DNA of 64,000 bases, taken from the NCBI RefSeq assembly GCF_958295425.1, contig NC_081153.1, positions 3,498,888 to 3,562,887 of the forward strand, given 5' to 3'. The position numbers were made by a program, and so were the translations under genes. The notes beneath the pieces are model-generated. The model saw nothing but the letters and a program-made list of their open reading frames with translations. It was not told where the DNA came from and did not search any database. This document shows, piece after piece, positions 1 through 11,600 of the stretch (positions within the stretch are counted from its first letter, which is position 1; every line of letters begins with the position of its first letter). This stretch comes from Solea solea. Its lineage: Eukaryota > Chordata > Actinopteri > Pleuronectiformes > Soleidae.

Positions 1-770
1 TCCTGACAGAGGTGGCTCTCAATCTCTCAATCTCTGCAGAGTTACTTTATCATGAAGCAGTCTGCAGCCTGCAGTGTGGCATGGGGGGGGGGGGTTCTGA
101 TTTCTGTTACATAGTCAAATTGCACACACGTGATAAGATGACACCTCGCAGTCGAGCCCCATCCCATTTGCAGAAGCCGTCACTGTCTCATCAGCGTGGT
201 GCACCCCCCCCTGTTTCCTGAAGACAGAGTGAGATTGCTGTACACACACAGCCCAGCACTACATCCCAAAGCTATTAGTTCCTGACAGCATCCTCCATTC
301 AGGCCTGTCTGCCTTCCCTCCCCACACACACACACACACAACTCGTGGGACTCGCCTCTCTGCACGCCACGCCGCACCCCTTTAATAGCTTTCCACGCTG
401 CAATCTAGCCGCCCGCCCGCCGAGTCAATTGAGTGTATTATATTTGTAATTGGAGGCTATTGATTGACAGACTGCGAGTGCTCACAGGACAAAATAAAAC
501 CGTGGGAGCCTCCAACTATGTGCACAAAAAAAGCAAAAGCACAAAGGATTTCTCTCTCACTCTTTCTCTCTTTTTTAGGAGCAGGAATCAACAGGCTTGC
601 ATGACACAGTAGGCGTTTCCCACACTCACACACAGATGCTGACACTTGCCGAAAACGAGGCTCGTGAAACACCCGCGGTCCTTGGTACAAGGTCGTTCCC
701 TGCGGGAGACACGAGGGTGGGTGTGTTCCAGCAGACAATGCCGTATCAGAAGAAGATCTCCCAGCACCCA
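1..770. other. Non-coding sequence at window start
   Basis: No ORF here resembles a known protein. The stretch holds a 12-base G run near 83-94, a short CA tract near 324-339 and simple low-complexity sequence. I see no splice-flanked exon. The window start may lie inside a large intron or an intergenic region; the sequence does not say which. Confidence 0.5.
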
Positions 771-774
771 ATCC

Positions 775-1560
775 AATCCAACTTTAATTATAAAGCACTT
801 TAAATACAACACAGTTGGCCAAAGTGCTGTACGCAGACATATAAGATAAACATGTAAAAAATAGGGCAGTCAATAGATCTATCTTCCTTTTTAAACACAG
901 AACTACACATGTGATTTCTAAGAGACTCAGAAGTGAGTGCCAACCAGGTCATCTTAAAATAATATTAATATTTTTTTTTTACAGTCAAGGCAAAGGATCG
1001 CAACTTCCGGTCATTGTCAATAAATTGTGCCGTGACGCCCAGGTAGCTTTTGTTTTAACGATGGTTCTTAAAATGAAACCTTCCGCCCCAACAATCCCTC
1101 ACCTCTCTCCATCTTCAGCTACTGTCTCAGTCTCTCCTACAGTATCTGACTGACTGCAGGCAAGTGACAGATGATCGGAGGTCAGCGCACACCAGAAGTA
1201 AACAAACAACTAACGCATTAACTTTGACAGCCGAGTAAAAAAACAATAAAAGACAGTAAAACAATAAGAAAAAACTCTTAAACTGAGTTAAAAGCCAAAA
1301 CCTGATTCCACAGTTTTGCAGCAGCGACTGAAAATGCGGGGTCGCCCCTTTGATTTTCCTCTTTGTCTCAGCGACAGCTAACGGTGACTGATCTGCCAGC
1401 GTCAGGGAGCGTACGGCTGAAACGGCTCGGACAGATACTGTGGGACGAGACCATGAAGACATTTAAACACAATTAAAAGAACTGGGAACCAGTGAAGCTA
1501 AAACTGGAGTAATGTGTTCTGTGCCTGCTGTACCTCAAGTCAGTGCTGTGTCCTCAGAAG
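775..1560 (+). repeat. Degenerate teleost interspersed repeat (fragmented)
   Basis: Two blocks look like parts of one widespread fish repeat. The first (about 775-860) has the 'AAAGCACTTTAAA ... CCAAAGTGCTGTACG' signature. The second (about 1,200-1,560) has the 'CCACAGTTTTGCAGCAGC' segment, then 'GACATTTAAACACAATTAAAAGAAC' style sequence, and ends in 'GTGAAGCTAAAACTGGAGTAATGTG'. I recognise the order of these segments from teleost genomes, but I do not know the element class. No transposase or reverse transcriptase ORF is preserved. Confidence 0.55.
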
Positions 1561-1576
1561 ACTAGCCATGCAAACC

Positions 1577-1600
1577 TGTGTGTGTGTGTGTGTGTGCGTG
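1577..1600. repeat. (TG)n microsatellite
   Basis: A short run of TG dinucleotides. A second run of about 22 bases lies near 1,776-1,797. Both are simple sequence with no coding potential. Confidence 0.85.
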
Positions 1601-1914
1601 TTTATTTGTGTACTGTCGTTGCCAATTTTCAAAGAAGGCCTCATAAAAGTGTCATAACTGTACGTTAAACAACTCTGACATGTCGTCTCTCGCTCCCCTC
1701 CCCCCGCTCACATCTCCCTCCTTCCTTCCCCACACTTAATCAAGATCCATCGCTCCCAGGAGTCTCGCTGTCGGGGTGTGTGTGTGTGTGTGTGTGTATT
1801 TTGTTGAAATTTCAGTATAAATTAGTGCCTGTCACATCATTAATACATCACCCTTAAATATGTGCTCTCTCTTCATCAACACGACGCTGCTTTTTCTGTC
1901 ATTTCTTTCACAAG

Positions 1915-1964
1915 GTCAGGCGCAGCTGGAGGTCATGCAGATAGATGACGATGTGAAACTGCAA
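1915..1964 (+). CDS. Candidate isolated exon, unrecognised
   Basis: A pyrimidine-rich tract (about 1,888-1,911) ends in CACAAG. It is followed by 50 bases with one open frame and then a strong donor, CAA|GTAAGTG, at 1,965. The open frame reads roughly QAQLEVMQIDDDVKLQ and the other two frames contain stops. An alternative acceptor at GTCAG would give an exon of 45 bases. I do not recognise the peptide and could not find neighbouring exons, so this may be one exon of a long-intron gene or a chance match to splice signals. Confidence 0.25.
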
Positions 1965-1975
1965 GTAAGTGTCTT

Positions 1976-3260
1976 GGATTTTCAGTACATATATATATAT
2001 ATCTTTCTAGCCTTATCCAGACGCCTGTTGTGCCCATAAAGTTACTTGTCGTGTCTAAATTTGACCACGTTCATTACGTAAAATTCAAGATTTCAGCCAA
2101 ACGTTATTACACTGATAATGTGCTCAACCGTGAGTCAACAATAGCATCATTTTGTTTCAGGAAAATACGCTTACTGTGAAACATAATTGAGAATGTAATG
2201 TAATTGTGTGGGAACATAATGTTTAGACAATTTAATCTTTACTCAACTGGTTGGTTATTTATCAACACGCTGGACATGGAGCTATATACATGTTCAGCCG
2301 TCGCGCTCCAAAATAAAGTGGCCAACATTTCCTGCGCGTGGCATTTAAATGCACCTTGTGGCTGCTTCCACGTATGTGCACAAAAAGTAAAAGCACAAAG
2401 GATTTTCTTGTATGTGCAGAAGCCCCTACATTCACAAACATGGTGACAGTCGCCCAAAAAAAACCATAAAAACAACCGTTTAAGGTCATTCCTCAAGAGA
2501 GAGGATCAGAAAAGGAATGTGAGCAGATATTACTGTACAGGATTAGCTGTATTCCTTGAAGCAGATAATCTTAATAACAGTTAATTACCAAAGAGTAAAT
2601 CAGATGACGACTGGAGTAAGTAATATTTGTGTCATTTTGGAATTGGCCACAATAGGGAAACTTGATAAATACACTAAATACATCATGTTCTACAGATTGA
2701 CCAGCAATAATGAATCTGCTCTAATGTGATTTTTAGGGTTGCCAACTGCCGAAGGGGGAATGAATAAATCAAATCCCAGTTATACTGTGTTCATGTTGCA
2801 CTTTACCACACATCGCACCCCACCTCTCTAAGGACGTAACTTTATATCAACCAAATATGAGTTTAAAATACCGAGCAGTATCCTCCTGTGGCTGTTTCAC
2901 CTTTACATCTCCCCGCGTCGCTGTTGCTATGATACACAGGACTCCCGTTGAATCGGGCGACCAATTAAAAGTAGCCATTTTCTGTTGATGGTAATGAATG
3001 ACCTTGACAGAATGTCCTTGACAGATAGAGAGGGAGGGAGGAGTGGGAGGATTTTCCCATCATACAAATCATATCATTACATGGACAACTATGTAATGTT
3101 CCTGCCATGGTTTTGCACTGACTTAATCATCAAAAATAAAAATACATCCGGTCAATATGGAACAAATCCTTATTTGACAGTACCCTATGTTTTACAGCCT
3201 GTTAAGCATCAGCACTCGAGTAAATCATGAGTAATTTGCATGTGTGTTCTCCCCCCCCAC
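1976..3260. other. AT-rich non-coding stretch
   Basis: There is no recognisable gene. A (TA)n tract lies near 1,988-2,000, and much of the rest is unique-looking AT-rich sequence (for example 2,540-2,640). I see no transposon termini. Regulatory sequence is possible but not shown. Confidence 0.45.
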
Positions 3261-3263
3261 CAG

Positions 3264-3375
3264 TCATTTCCAGCCTGTTCTCTTCATGTATATTCACGAC
3301 GGCGACCTGAGGTCACAATCCAACGGGCGACAGACTAACACTAAGAAAAGCAGCACAGAAGAAAAAGCAGTTTAG
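3264..3375 (+). CDS. Weak candidate exon with in-frame stop at its end
   Basis: A C-rich tract ends in CACCAG at 3,263. A consensus donor TTTAG|GTAAGTA lies 112 bases later. One frame is open for 36 codons (beginning HFQPVLFMYIHDGD) and then meets TAG exactly at the last three bases before the donor. The other frames contain stops. I do not recognise the peptide. A stop codon abutting a donor is odd, so this is probably a chance splice-site pair or a non-coding exon. Confidence 0.12.
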
Positions 3376-4237
3376 GTAAGTACGGGGAAGGTGATTGCTG
3401 CAAACTGTCAGCACAGTAACAGGGTCAGGGAGAGGTCAAGGGTGAGGTGCACAGGCTTTTTGCACATCTTTTAGTGGTGGAGCTAAATTATCCAGGGGCC
3501 CCCACAGAGAAAGCCACGGGGTCACTCTGGCCTCAATTGATCCAACCCCCTCTTTGGGCTGACAACTCACCAGAAATTGCCTGTGTTAGTAATTCAGCCT
3601 TGGGGAGAAGGTTGTTAGTTAGCTGCCCCAGGTGAAAAAACAGCAAGAGCACAGCAAGAGTGGAGACTCAGGTGCTTTCTTTTTATTTTTTAACAAAAGT
3701 GGAGCCATGAAAACAGCTCGTGGGGAGTTTGGCATTCAATCCAGTTCTGTGCTTTCAATTAAGCAATGAATAAGAGAATCATGTACACAAGGTTATGTTC
3801 AGACTTAAGTGACTCAAATCTAATATCAAATCTTATTTGTGCCGCGTTAATATTATTTTCTAGATCAGATGCATCCGCTTTTGGACGTTTGTCTCAACGC
3901 AAATTGGCCTCAAATGGTTTTCCGGTATGAATGCAGCCAAGGTGGCGTCTGTGCATGTTCCACACAAGCATCGTATTTTGGAAGCACTTTGCCACATCTA
4001 GCACTCGGAGTTTAAACTAAATCTAGTTGTTAAAAGCGGGAGTGTTGGTTCACAGAATAAGTAGATTTTGCCTGCTAATGTCGGGGAAATGTCCAAATCT
4101 GAGCTAAGTTGTGCTATTAAAAAGACACGTGCCAGTTTGGTGGTTGCTCCTACTGCTAATATATCAGAAAAGACTACATGTGATGAAAAATTGTGGAAGT
4201 TATTTGCAGATTATAAAGACTGTATAATCACAATAAT
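3376..4237. other. Non-coding sequence, nothing recognised
   Basis: Mostly unique-looking sequence. No ORF with family resemblance, no transposon termini and no structured repeat were seen. Confidence 0.45.
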
Positions 4238-4492
4238 AGGGTTAGTGTTAGGGTTGAAGACTTCCTGGCCAGGTGGATCTGCAGGGGGGTGGGGAATGAT
4301 GGTGGTGCTGCACAGGGCATTTGTGTCCAGGGAGAGGTGCCCCTTGTCTTGGCGTGAGGATAGAGCTCCCTGAAGAATGGTGGAGCTCCAGGGAAGGAGG
4401 GGGGGCATGGGGCACTTGTGTCTGACAGAGGAGTGCCTTGCCCGGGCACAGGAGAGGGCAGCTCCCTGGAGTTCCAGGGGAGGGGATTCCTT
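4238..4492. repeat. G-rich imperfect tandem duplication
   Basis: A GC-rich island sits in AT-rich flanks. It opens with a telomere-like GGGTTAGTGTTAGGGTT. It then holds two imperfect copies, of about 100 bases each, of a unit with 'GGGCAYTTGTGTC ... GAGGTGCC/GAGTGCC ... GAGCTCC ... CCAGGGRAGG'. Copy 1 is about 4,300-4,405 and copy 2 about 4,406-4,490. There is no open reading frame of note. The origin is unknown. Confidence 0.5.
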
Positions 4493-5885
4493 AAATGCAT
4501 CATACCTATATTTATTGTATGTGCTATGTTAAAATGAACAATCTCCACTTACTTTAGCATCTGCTAGACAGCAAACACACATATTCATAATAATTTTTTC
4601 TACATAATTGGACATATACTCCATATCGTGGCCATGCAACATGAGTGACGACGGTCATATTAGAATCCACATGGCTTTTTGCCTATCAAATCTTATTGAA
4701 TCCTAGATATACTGTATTGTATCATAAAAGTACAAAGTGCTTCAACTGTGCAAAAATAAAATCCAGTCACAGAATACAGACGAGAAATAAAATCCAATAA
4801 AAGAAAACAAAAGAAGAGAGGGAATATTGCCAGTCAAGTAAGTAAAAACTGTTCCAGTCACTATTTATTGGATAGATAAAATCTATCTGATAAAAAATCT
4901 GATAAAGTATGAATAAGCTATCCAATAAAAGCATACAGCATATCGCTCATGTGTTCCAATATGTATTGTGTTCCATCTCTTTCTTAAAGATGCTTCACTT
5001 TAGCCTTGACAACTGTTTCACTCTGATCATTTCCATAAACTGTAGCAGCTTTTCTTTGTTAATTACTTTATCTTGGCACTATAAGCCTGCCCAGTGCACA
5101 TCCTCTGCAGCCAAGCCTGACAACAGACTTTTCTCTGAGAATGGCATACTGAGAGAACATTGTTGGCTGGATCATTTCTTTGCAGTCTGGCTGTGCCTTG
5201 CTTTTCTTCCTCCGTGCAATTTCTCTCTGTCAACACTGCAAAGGTTTTCCTCTCCAACCAGGTGGTGATTTTCTCCACATGTTAATCAAAAATTCTCTCT
5301 CGTTTTCTCCCCCCAACCCCCCGCGCCACGAGTGCGTTACTCAGCAAACATCTTGAAAACGCCTGCTCTGAGAGTGAAGAACCTCGTCAACGACGATTGA
5401 CGTAAATGTCAAGATGTTATTTCCTGTTAATCATAGAGGGACTATACCTTCTAAATCGGCAGCGACATACAGAACATGCTCATGCTCTCAATGTCTTTCA
5501 TGTCCGTGGTCACACACACACTGCGACGTGAGACTGAAGTGTTGTATTTTCTGACCTGAGGGGGTGCTCTGCCATTTTAGTTCAATTAAATATGTTGATG
5601 ATAAGATGAATCATTCATGTATTCCAGGTACAAAAGACACAGTGACGATGCTGCTCTCTTAATTTTCTCCTCTTGTGCCACCGGCAGCTCAGTGGTTTAA
5701 ATATTAACACCTTTTTAAATCAACACTACTATTTTTTTATGGCTGTAAAACACTGAAATTTTGAGATTGACTGAGATTTTGCCTCAGTTTTCACCAAACT
5801 GAAATGGTTACATATGTTATTCTTAGTTTAAAGTTTGTGGCTGAAAGATTTCATAGTTAATTAATGTTTTTTTAATTTGTCAATA
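4493..5885. other. Non-coding sequence with weak repeat remnants
   Basis: Around 4,735-4,820 there is an 'AAAGTGCTTCAACTGTGCAAAAATAAAA'-like piece, recalling the 'caaagtgcttca' part of common fish repeats. The rest is AT-rich with no recognisable gene. The ORF at 4,909-5,268 is made of ordinary AT-rich sequence and has no family resemblance. Confidence 0.4.
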
Positions 5886-5887
5886 AG

Positions 5888-6541
5888 TCATATTCTCATA
5901 AAAAAAAATGCAGTCTTGTATAACGTACAGTACGTGATGTTACCAGAAAATAACTTTGATAGAAGTTGAAGTCACTTTTTTATAATATTACTTAAGTAAA
6001 GGTCTTAAAGTTTATGATTTATTGTACTTAAGTATCAAAAGTAATATCCTGATATAAAACTTTTATTTTTCTTTTCTTTTAGAAGTTTTAGAAGTAAAAG
6101 TATAAAAAAAAGGGGGGGGGGGGGGGTGAGGGGTTAGGATTGAGTTATGGCAGATCAGTGGTAGGGTGAATTGTCTTTCAACTGGAAGGTTGTGGGTTCA
6201 ATTCCCAGCTCTGCTAGTATATGTGTCCTTGAGCAAGACGCCCAACCCCATGTTGCAGCATGTGAATGGGTGAAAAGTGTAGAGTAAAGCAGCTCATCAA
6301 GACTAGAAAAGCTCTATATAAATACAGACCATAATACCAACCCTTCTTCTTCTTCTGATTTTATTTGGTAGTAACAAGTAACAAAGATAGTACGAGGAAA
6401 TGTGATGGCGGAAAAGTAAAAGTTGCAATAAATATAAATAACAAAGTACAGATACATGAATTTTGTTCTTAACTACAGTAACAAAGTATTTGTACTTTGT
6501 TAAATTACAGCGAAGTACAAAAACTTTGCACCACTAACCAA
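5888..6541 (-). mobile_element. Teleost MITE-like repeat, split by a SINE
   Basis: The right part (about 6,346-6,541) reads on the minus strand as GTGGTGCAAAGTTTTTGTACTTCGCTG and runs through 'TACTTTGTTACTGTAGTTAAG'. This is a very common fish repeat. The left part (about 5,900-6,100) has the matching 'TATTGTACTTAAGTATCAAAAGTAATATCCTGATA' style sequence. The SINE at 6,141-6,345 lies between the halves, so the element appears interrupted. The left boundary is uncertain, and I do not know the superfamily. Confidence 0.5.
6141..6345 (+). mobile_element. tRNA-derived SINE
   Basis: The head looks like a degenerate tRNA with an internal polymerase III promoter: an A-box-like 'TGGCAGATCAGTGGTAGGG' and a B box GGTTCAATTC at 6,195-6,204. 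The body continues with the typical 'GTCCTTGAGCAAGACGCCCAACCCC', then 'GTGAATGGGTGAAAAGTGTAGAGTAAAGC' and 'AAAAGCTCTATATAAATACAGACCAT'. This order matches a widespread teleost SINE. A run of 14 G follows 8 A immediately upstream. Confidence 0.75.
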
Positions 6542-6545
6542 CAGC

Positions 6546-8180
6546 TGATAAGGCACGTCACCATCGATCATCAGGTGACAGTTGTGAGGAAGACAGAAGA
6601 TACACGCCGAAACTGGTTAACAAGGTAAAAGAACACTTCCTGTTGTCTAAAACATTTAACAAAAAAGCTAAGCTAAACACACTAAAATCTGTCTTAAGAG
6701 AATGTTTCCCACATGCCTTCAGTGTAGCTCACATGCTAAATGAATGAATGAAATTGCCATGTATCCAGTGAATGGTGGAAAAACAGGGGTCAGACGTCAA
6801 CATTTTTACCTGAAAGTTGTTGTGGTGTAATGAGACGACGGCTGCTCTTTGAAAAGCTCCCCAGCATCTGTCCCGGCTTTGATCTGCTTCAGGCCGTCAG
6901 CAGGAGTGATGATGCGTTTCATCGTGGGGGGTGTGGGGGGGGTGGGGGGGCAATCGGCTCGCTCACCGCGTAATATTGCAACCTTTTCTGTGAACGCACA
7001 CGGAGAGGGAAAGAACCTGAAGTGTCTCGGTTTCCCCTCTTCTCGCTGTTCACCACTCAACGGCTTAAGGAGCGCATTACTCAAACCACTCAAGTACACT
7101 TACAGTTGACTTAATGCACACTGTACACACATATTGTCGTTTCCAACTGGTTTTTGAACCTTTTTTTAATGAAGCAGAGGTGGTATGAAAGTAAGATTAT
7201 ATTCAGCCAGTACATGAGCACTGGCTGAATAGTTGGGGAATCAAATCCCCCAACTTGAATCGTGTCTTATCCAGAACTTTGCCTTGAGCCGCGGGGATGT
7301 AAAGTATAGTCAAGGGGTTAAGTTAGAAAAAGGTTTCCTGACACCGACTTATCCCACATGATCTTTAGCTGTGTCCTTTTGAATTCATCTGGGATAAACT
7401 AGACTACACCCAGGCTCTCATTGCTATTCTGGATCCAGACTTGACATTTTCTCCCGACCACGTCTGATCCAGCTGGTCTGTCAGAGCAACCGCTTTAATA
7501 TCCCTGTTAAATGTGTTGAAATAAAACCTCCCTAAGAAATATCTGAGGCATTTCTTCCTTAAAAAATGCACTCTTTTATGTTTAAAAATGCCTCATAACC
7601 TATATGATAACCTTTTAATCTATATTTGACAGTTTGCGCTGGCGTGCTCGTCCAAATCAGCGCACTGGGGTTTGAATTGAAAATGTTTGAGCAGCGGTTT
7701 CAAAGAGCGTGTTGCTTCATACATCATAGAGCACTGATGTGTCTTTGACTTGGTGTTTTTGCGATGACAAGAATGCCAGCGGATGTGCAACAATCTGGAC
7801 GATTTCGACGAGACAGGAGAGGTCAGGACAAAAAGTTTTCTCATCATAAAAACAACAATATTTTTTATTGATTCCACGTGTATTGATTGAGACAAGCATG
7901 GTAACTTTTAAGCAGATGTATCTTAATAGTTTAAACCCTTTTGTTGCCACTTTGGTAGTATTGGTATCAATATAATCTAGCTCACATAGGACTGCTGAAA
8001 AATCCTTGTTCATACTTCAGCATGGATGAGAATGCATACAAAATTGTATTATTTAACTTAAAAGAGGCCACTGACTTAGCCTGTCATATCTCCATCAAGG
8101 CTGTTCTTTAAAATGCATTTATTATTTAAAAAAACAAAAAACATGTCCCTGCCTGTTTCTCTCAAAGTGTGAGCAGGGCT
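6546..8180. other. Non-coding sequence
   Basis: No gene was recognised. It includes a G-rich tract near 6,924-6,950 and otherwise unremarkable unique sequence. Short ORFs on both strands overlap each other and show no family resemblance. Confidence 0.45.
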
Positions 8181-8189
8181 GTAAAAGCT

Positions 8190-8640
8190 ATGATTCAGTA
8201 TATTCAGAGAAGACGGCTTATACAGAGCTTTGTAGGCAATTAGAAAAACTTTACGCTCTTAAGAATAAATGTACTGGAAACCATGATAAAGACATTAAAG
8301 CACCAGTGTCATGCTCTCAACTGCTTTACTGTATTATGGTAGCACTCAAGAATAAACCATGTGACATATAGCAATAATTATAATAACAACTTTCACCTAG
8401 CAAAAGAGAAGCAGGATTTGTTACTTTATTTTACATCAAACAACTTTCATTTGTGAATTAATAGGTCAGCAATAGGCAAACTAGACCAAATGGAATGTCT
8501 TTTAATTTAAATGTGCATTAATGGGGTGACTTTGATTAAATGATGCATGTTTTTAGATGGGCCGAGACTAGAGCCTAGTGGAACATCACTGTTACAATCT
8601 GGTTTAGAAACGCTACAATTCTATCAACATTTTTATAGGA
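8190..8640 (+). repeat. Degenerate teleost interspersed repeat
   Basis: About 8,215-8,310 follows the order of a common fish repeat ('CAGAGCTTTGTAGGCAATTAGAAAAACTTTA ... ACTGGAAACCATGATAAAGACATTAAAGCACCAGTG'). About 8,555-8,600 matches a later piece of the same family ('GAGCCTAGTGGAACATCACTG'). It is heavily decayed and non-coding. Confidence 0.4.
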
Positions 8641-8644
8641 TAAA

Positions 8645-11600
8645 GAGTTTTTCATGCAATTTATTACACAAACAGAGGCTGAATACATACAGTATATGCC
8701 AGGATTACATATATGCAAACACACTACTAAATTATGCCACACTGCACAAAAGCAAGACTGGAAAATATGAAATGTAAAATCCATTAAAGCCGAGATAATA
8801 GCAACACAAATACTTTTCTGGTGTAACACATGACAATTTCTCACAGCAGAAAAGTAAGTTCAAAACAAAACATTCAGAGAAGCAAACTTAATCTAATTTA
8901 TTTTTCTCTCCCAAAGTGTGCCATGTAATCAGTCTGGCCGATTACTGCCAAATCAAAAATGAGGGGTGAATTGATGTCTGATGTGCAAGCGTTTGTTTTC
9001 ATGTTGCTGCATCGACATCGGGGATGCACTGTTCATTTCAGAGCGGCGAGGGTGACTTTGACGGCACACCAGAGAACTCTCAGAAGAAGCAGACGTGAAC
9101 TGAGAGAATGTGATAGTGGTAAAAGGAAGAAAAGCCTCGAGAGGCGGCAGAGGAACGAAATGCAGACAGGAAAATCTTTGAATAGAAAAAAAAAAACTAT
9201 GGAGGTGTAAATATAAAAAGCTATCCTCTGAGTCTCTTCATGCAATTGTCCTTGTCATAGTCTGCAAAGCTTTGCTTGCTTGTCACAAAAACAAGGTTAG
9301 CTGTTTTCAAGGCTTAGTGGCCCCCTTTCTGTGGCAGATATAAAATGTTTTATTAAAACCTGTCTGTTAGGAGAATGTCATGTCTTGCTGCGAAAAGTGG
9401 AACTAAAGAGAGATGAAATATAGCACCGGAGGCTGACAAGCCATGAGTGAAGACAAGTGCCAGCGCTGAAATTAATTCTAAACAACAGCTTTCCCACCGA
9501 ATGGAACTGCGTCCATCATACAGATCTGTCACCTTGATATTCTTCACAATGAGTGCACCCTCCTGCGTTTCCCAGTGAGGTTCTGTTGGGGGCGTAGATA
9601 CGATCTGCCAGTCTGTTTATAAAACAAAGTGACCCAGTTCCACGGGAAAAACAGCAGAAGATGTCGGCGAGAGATGTGATCTGATAGTGGAAATGGGAAA
9701 TGTGGGAGATGAAAATGTGTTAAAACCTCATCTGTCAAATGTCAGTGCCTGTGCAAAGGCTTTGGGTTTACAGTAGTTTCCCGTTTGTAGCTACATGTGA
9801 CTTGTTGCTGTATGGCCTAAGGTTTCCTGATGTAGTTAATGCTTGTGATATATGAATTCAAAGCCCCAGTGAGGAAACCTCTATCACCCCCTGTTGATTT
9901 CTAAGTAATTACCAAAATAGTCTGCCGTCTCTAAGACTGTGTGGTGTATGACCTAGTTTTCTCTCCCCCACAAAAAGCAGCAGTCAGGTCTTGTTCTGAT
10001 GTTGTTCATACGCTGCATTGGTGAGTTTTCTGTTGTAAATCTGTCTCAAATGTAACATTACTTGTCCAGGCTGCATCCAGGAAACTTAATTCTCACATTT
10101 TGTGATCACTGCTTGTATGAAGCTGTCTGGCTTTACTGGCGCGGTGTGCTTCTGCCACCTTCAGTCGTGACGCACAAAGCATCGCTTTGTTTGAAACAGA
10201 GAAACAAGACGACAGACAGACATTCGCTTATATTCAAAAGGTGGCCTTAAAATTCGTCAAGTGCTTCTGAATCAGAGTTAAAGATTTGTCACTTGGTGTC
10301 CTAGTTTCCGTATGCACCAGATGTTTGGGATGTGACGCAGTAGGGAACGAGAGAGAGAACATGATCAAACTGCGAAACTGTTAATTATTCCTGTACAAGA
10401 ACTTTTTCTGAGGGAAATAATCCATCTGTCAAGGAATAAAAGTTTGCCTCCAAAAAGTTGCAGCACCCTTATGTAAGACAATATTTAACATTTCAAAGTA
10501 TCCATAACTGTAATAATTGCCATCTCGGGCCTCCTTTGGGGCCAAACTCGCACAGGCATATGGATGTGGAGGCCTTTCCTGTGTGCACACCCACCAAACC
10601 ATCCACTGACATGCTGAAGAAATTCTCCAGAGAGAAGCTGCAGAGTGCAACAGAGTCTGCTGGAGCCAAGGCACTGTCTGTTTAGCCAGACGGAGCACGA
10701 AGCTCGGAGTTACTCCAGCAGAGTCAACCTTGTTATGTAGGGGCCAAAAAAAAGTAAGATCCACTGCACAGCAGAGGCAGCGGCGGCGGTGGCGGCGGCG
10801 GCAGCAGGCGGGCAGCATCTAGTTATCCCCCTGAGGACTGGCATGGAACGGGGACACACAGCACACCACACAAGCCTCATCTCTATCGCTGAGTCACTAT
10901 ATCAGGGGGCCTAATGTGACCTAGGCAGACAGCCCAGGGATGGCAGGGAACCAGCGAGCGAGATTTATGCCCCAGAATTGGTACTCCTGGTGGGGCCGAA
11001 TTGGCTGAGCACAATCACAAGGGCTGTCAAACACACACAATAACACGGCGCTGTAGGAGAAGATAAAACAAGGTTTGTGGAGTGAAATTAGGATATTATG
11101 CCGTATTTAATCACCAAGATCCCAAGGCTAAGCCTGTCATGTAATTAGATTGTCTCTCATTCTTACCCTGCTTTGTTTCATGGTTTTATTGCTCAGTGAA
11201 ACACACACACGTAGACGCACCATCATCACGACCACCATACCACTGAGCATTAATGAGAAGCCCACTCTCCATTGGCATGAGCGCTGCCCTCACACATTAA
11301 TGGGGACCTCTGTTTCTTGGGTTGCGCACGGAGGGGCAGTGCCCCGCGTGCTGTGTGACGTGGCAGGCGTGACTGCTGAAATGTCACATGGATCACAGCG
11401 GGGACGCACAGAGACACGGAGGGACGGGAGGAGATTTAGGGTAATAAGACGAGGGGGGTGGCAGAAGGTGAGAAGAGCGGGGAGCCGTCAGGGTTTCGTA
11501 CGGGGCGGAGGAAAAGATGGGGGTCACACGGCGGGATTACACAGATATGAGAGGGTGAGGTAGTTTCCAGGCAGAGATGCCCAAAGGGCAGGATGGATTA

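Noticed and set aside
11150..11563. 137-codon ORF
   Set aside because: Begins with a signal-like hydrophobic stretch, but the rest is Arg/Gly-rich translation of G-rich DNA with no recognisable domain and no splice context.
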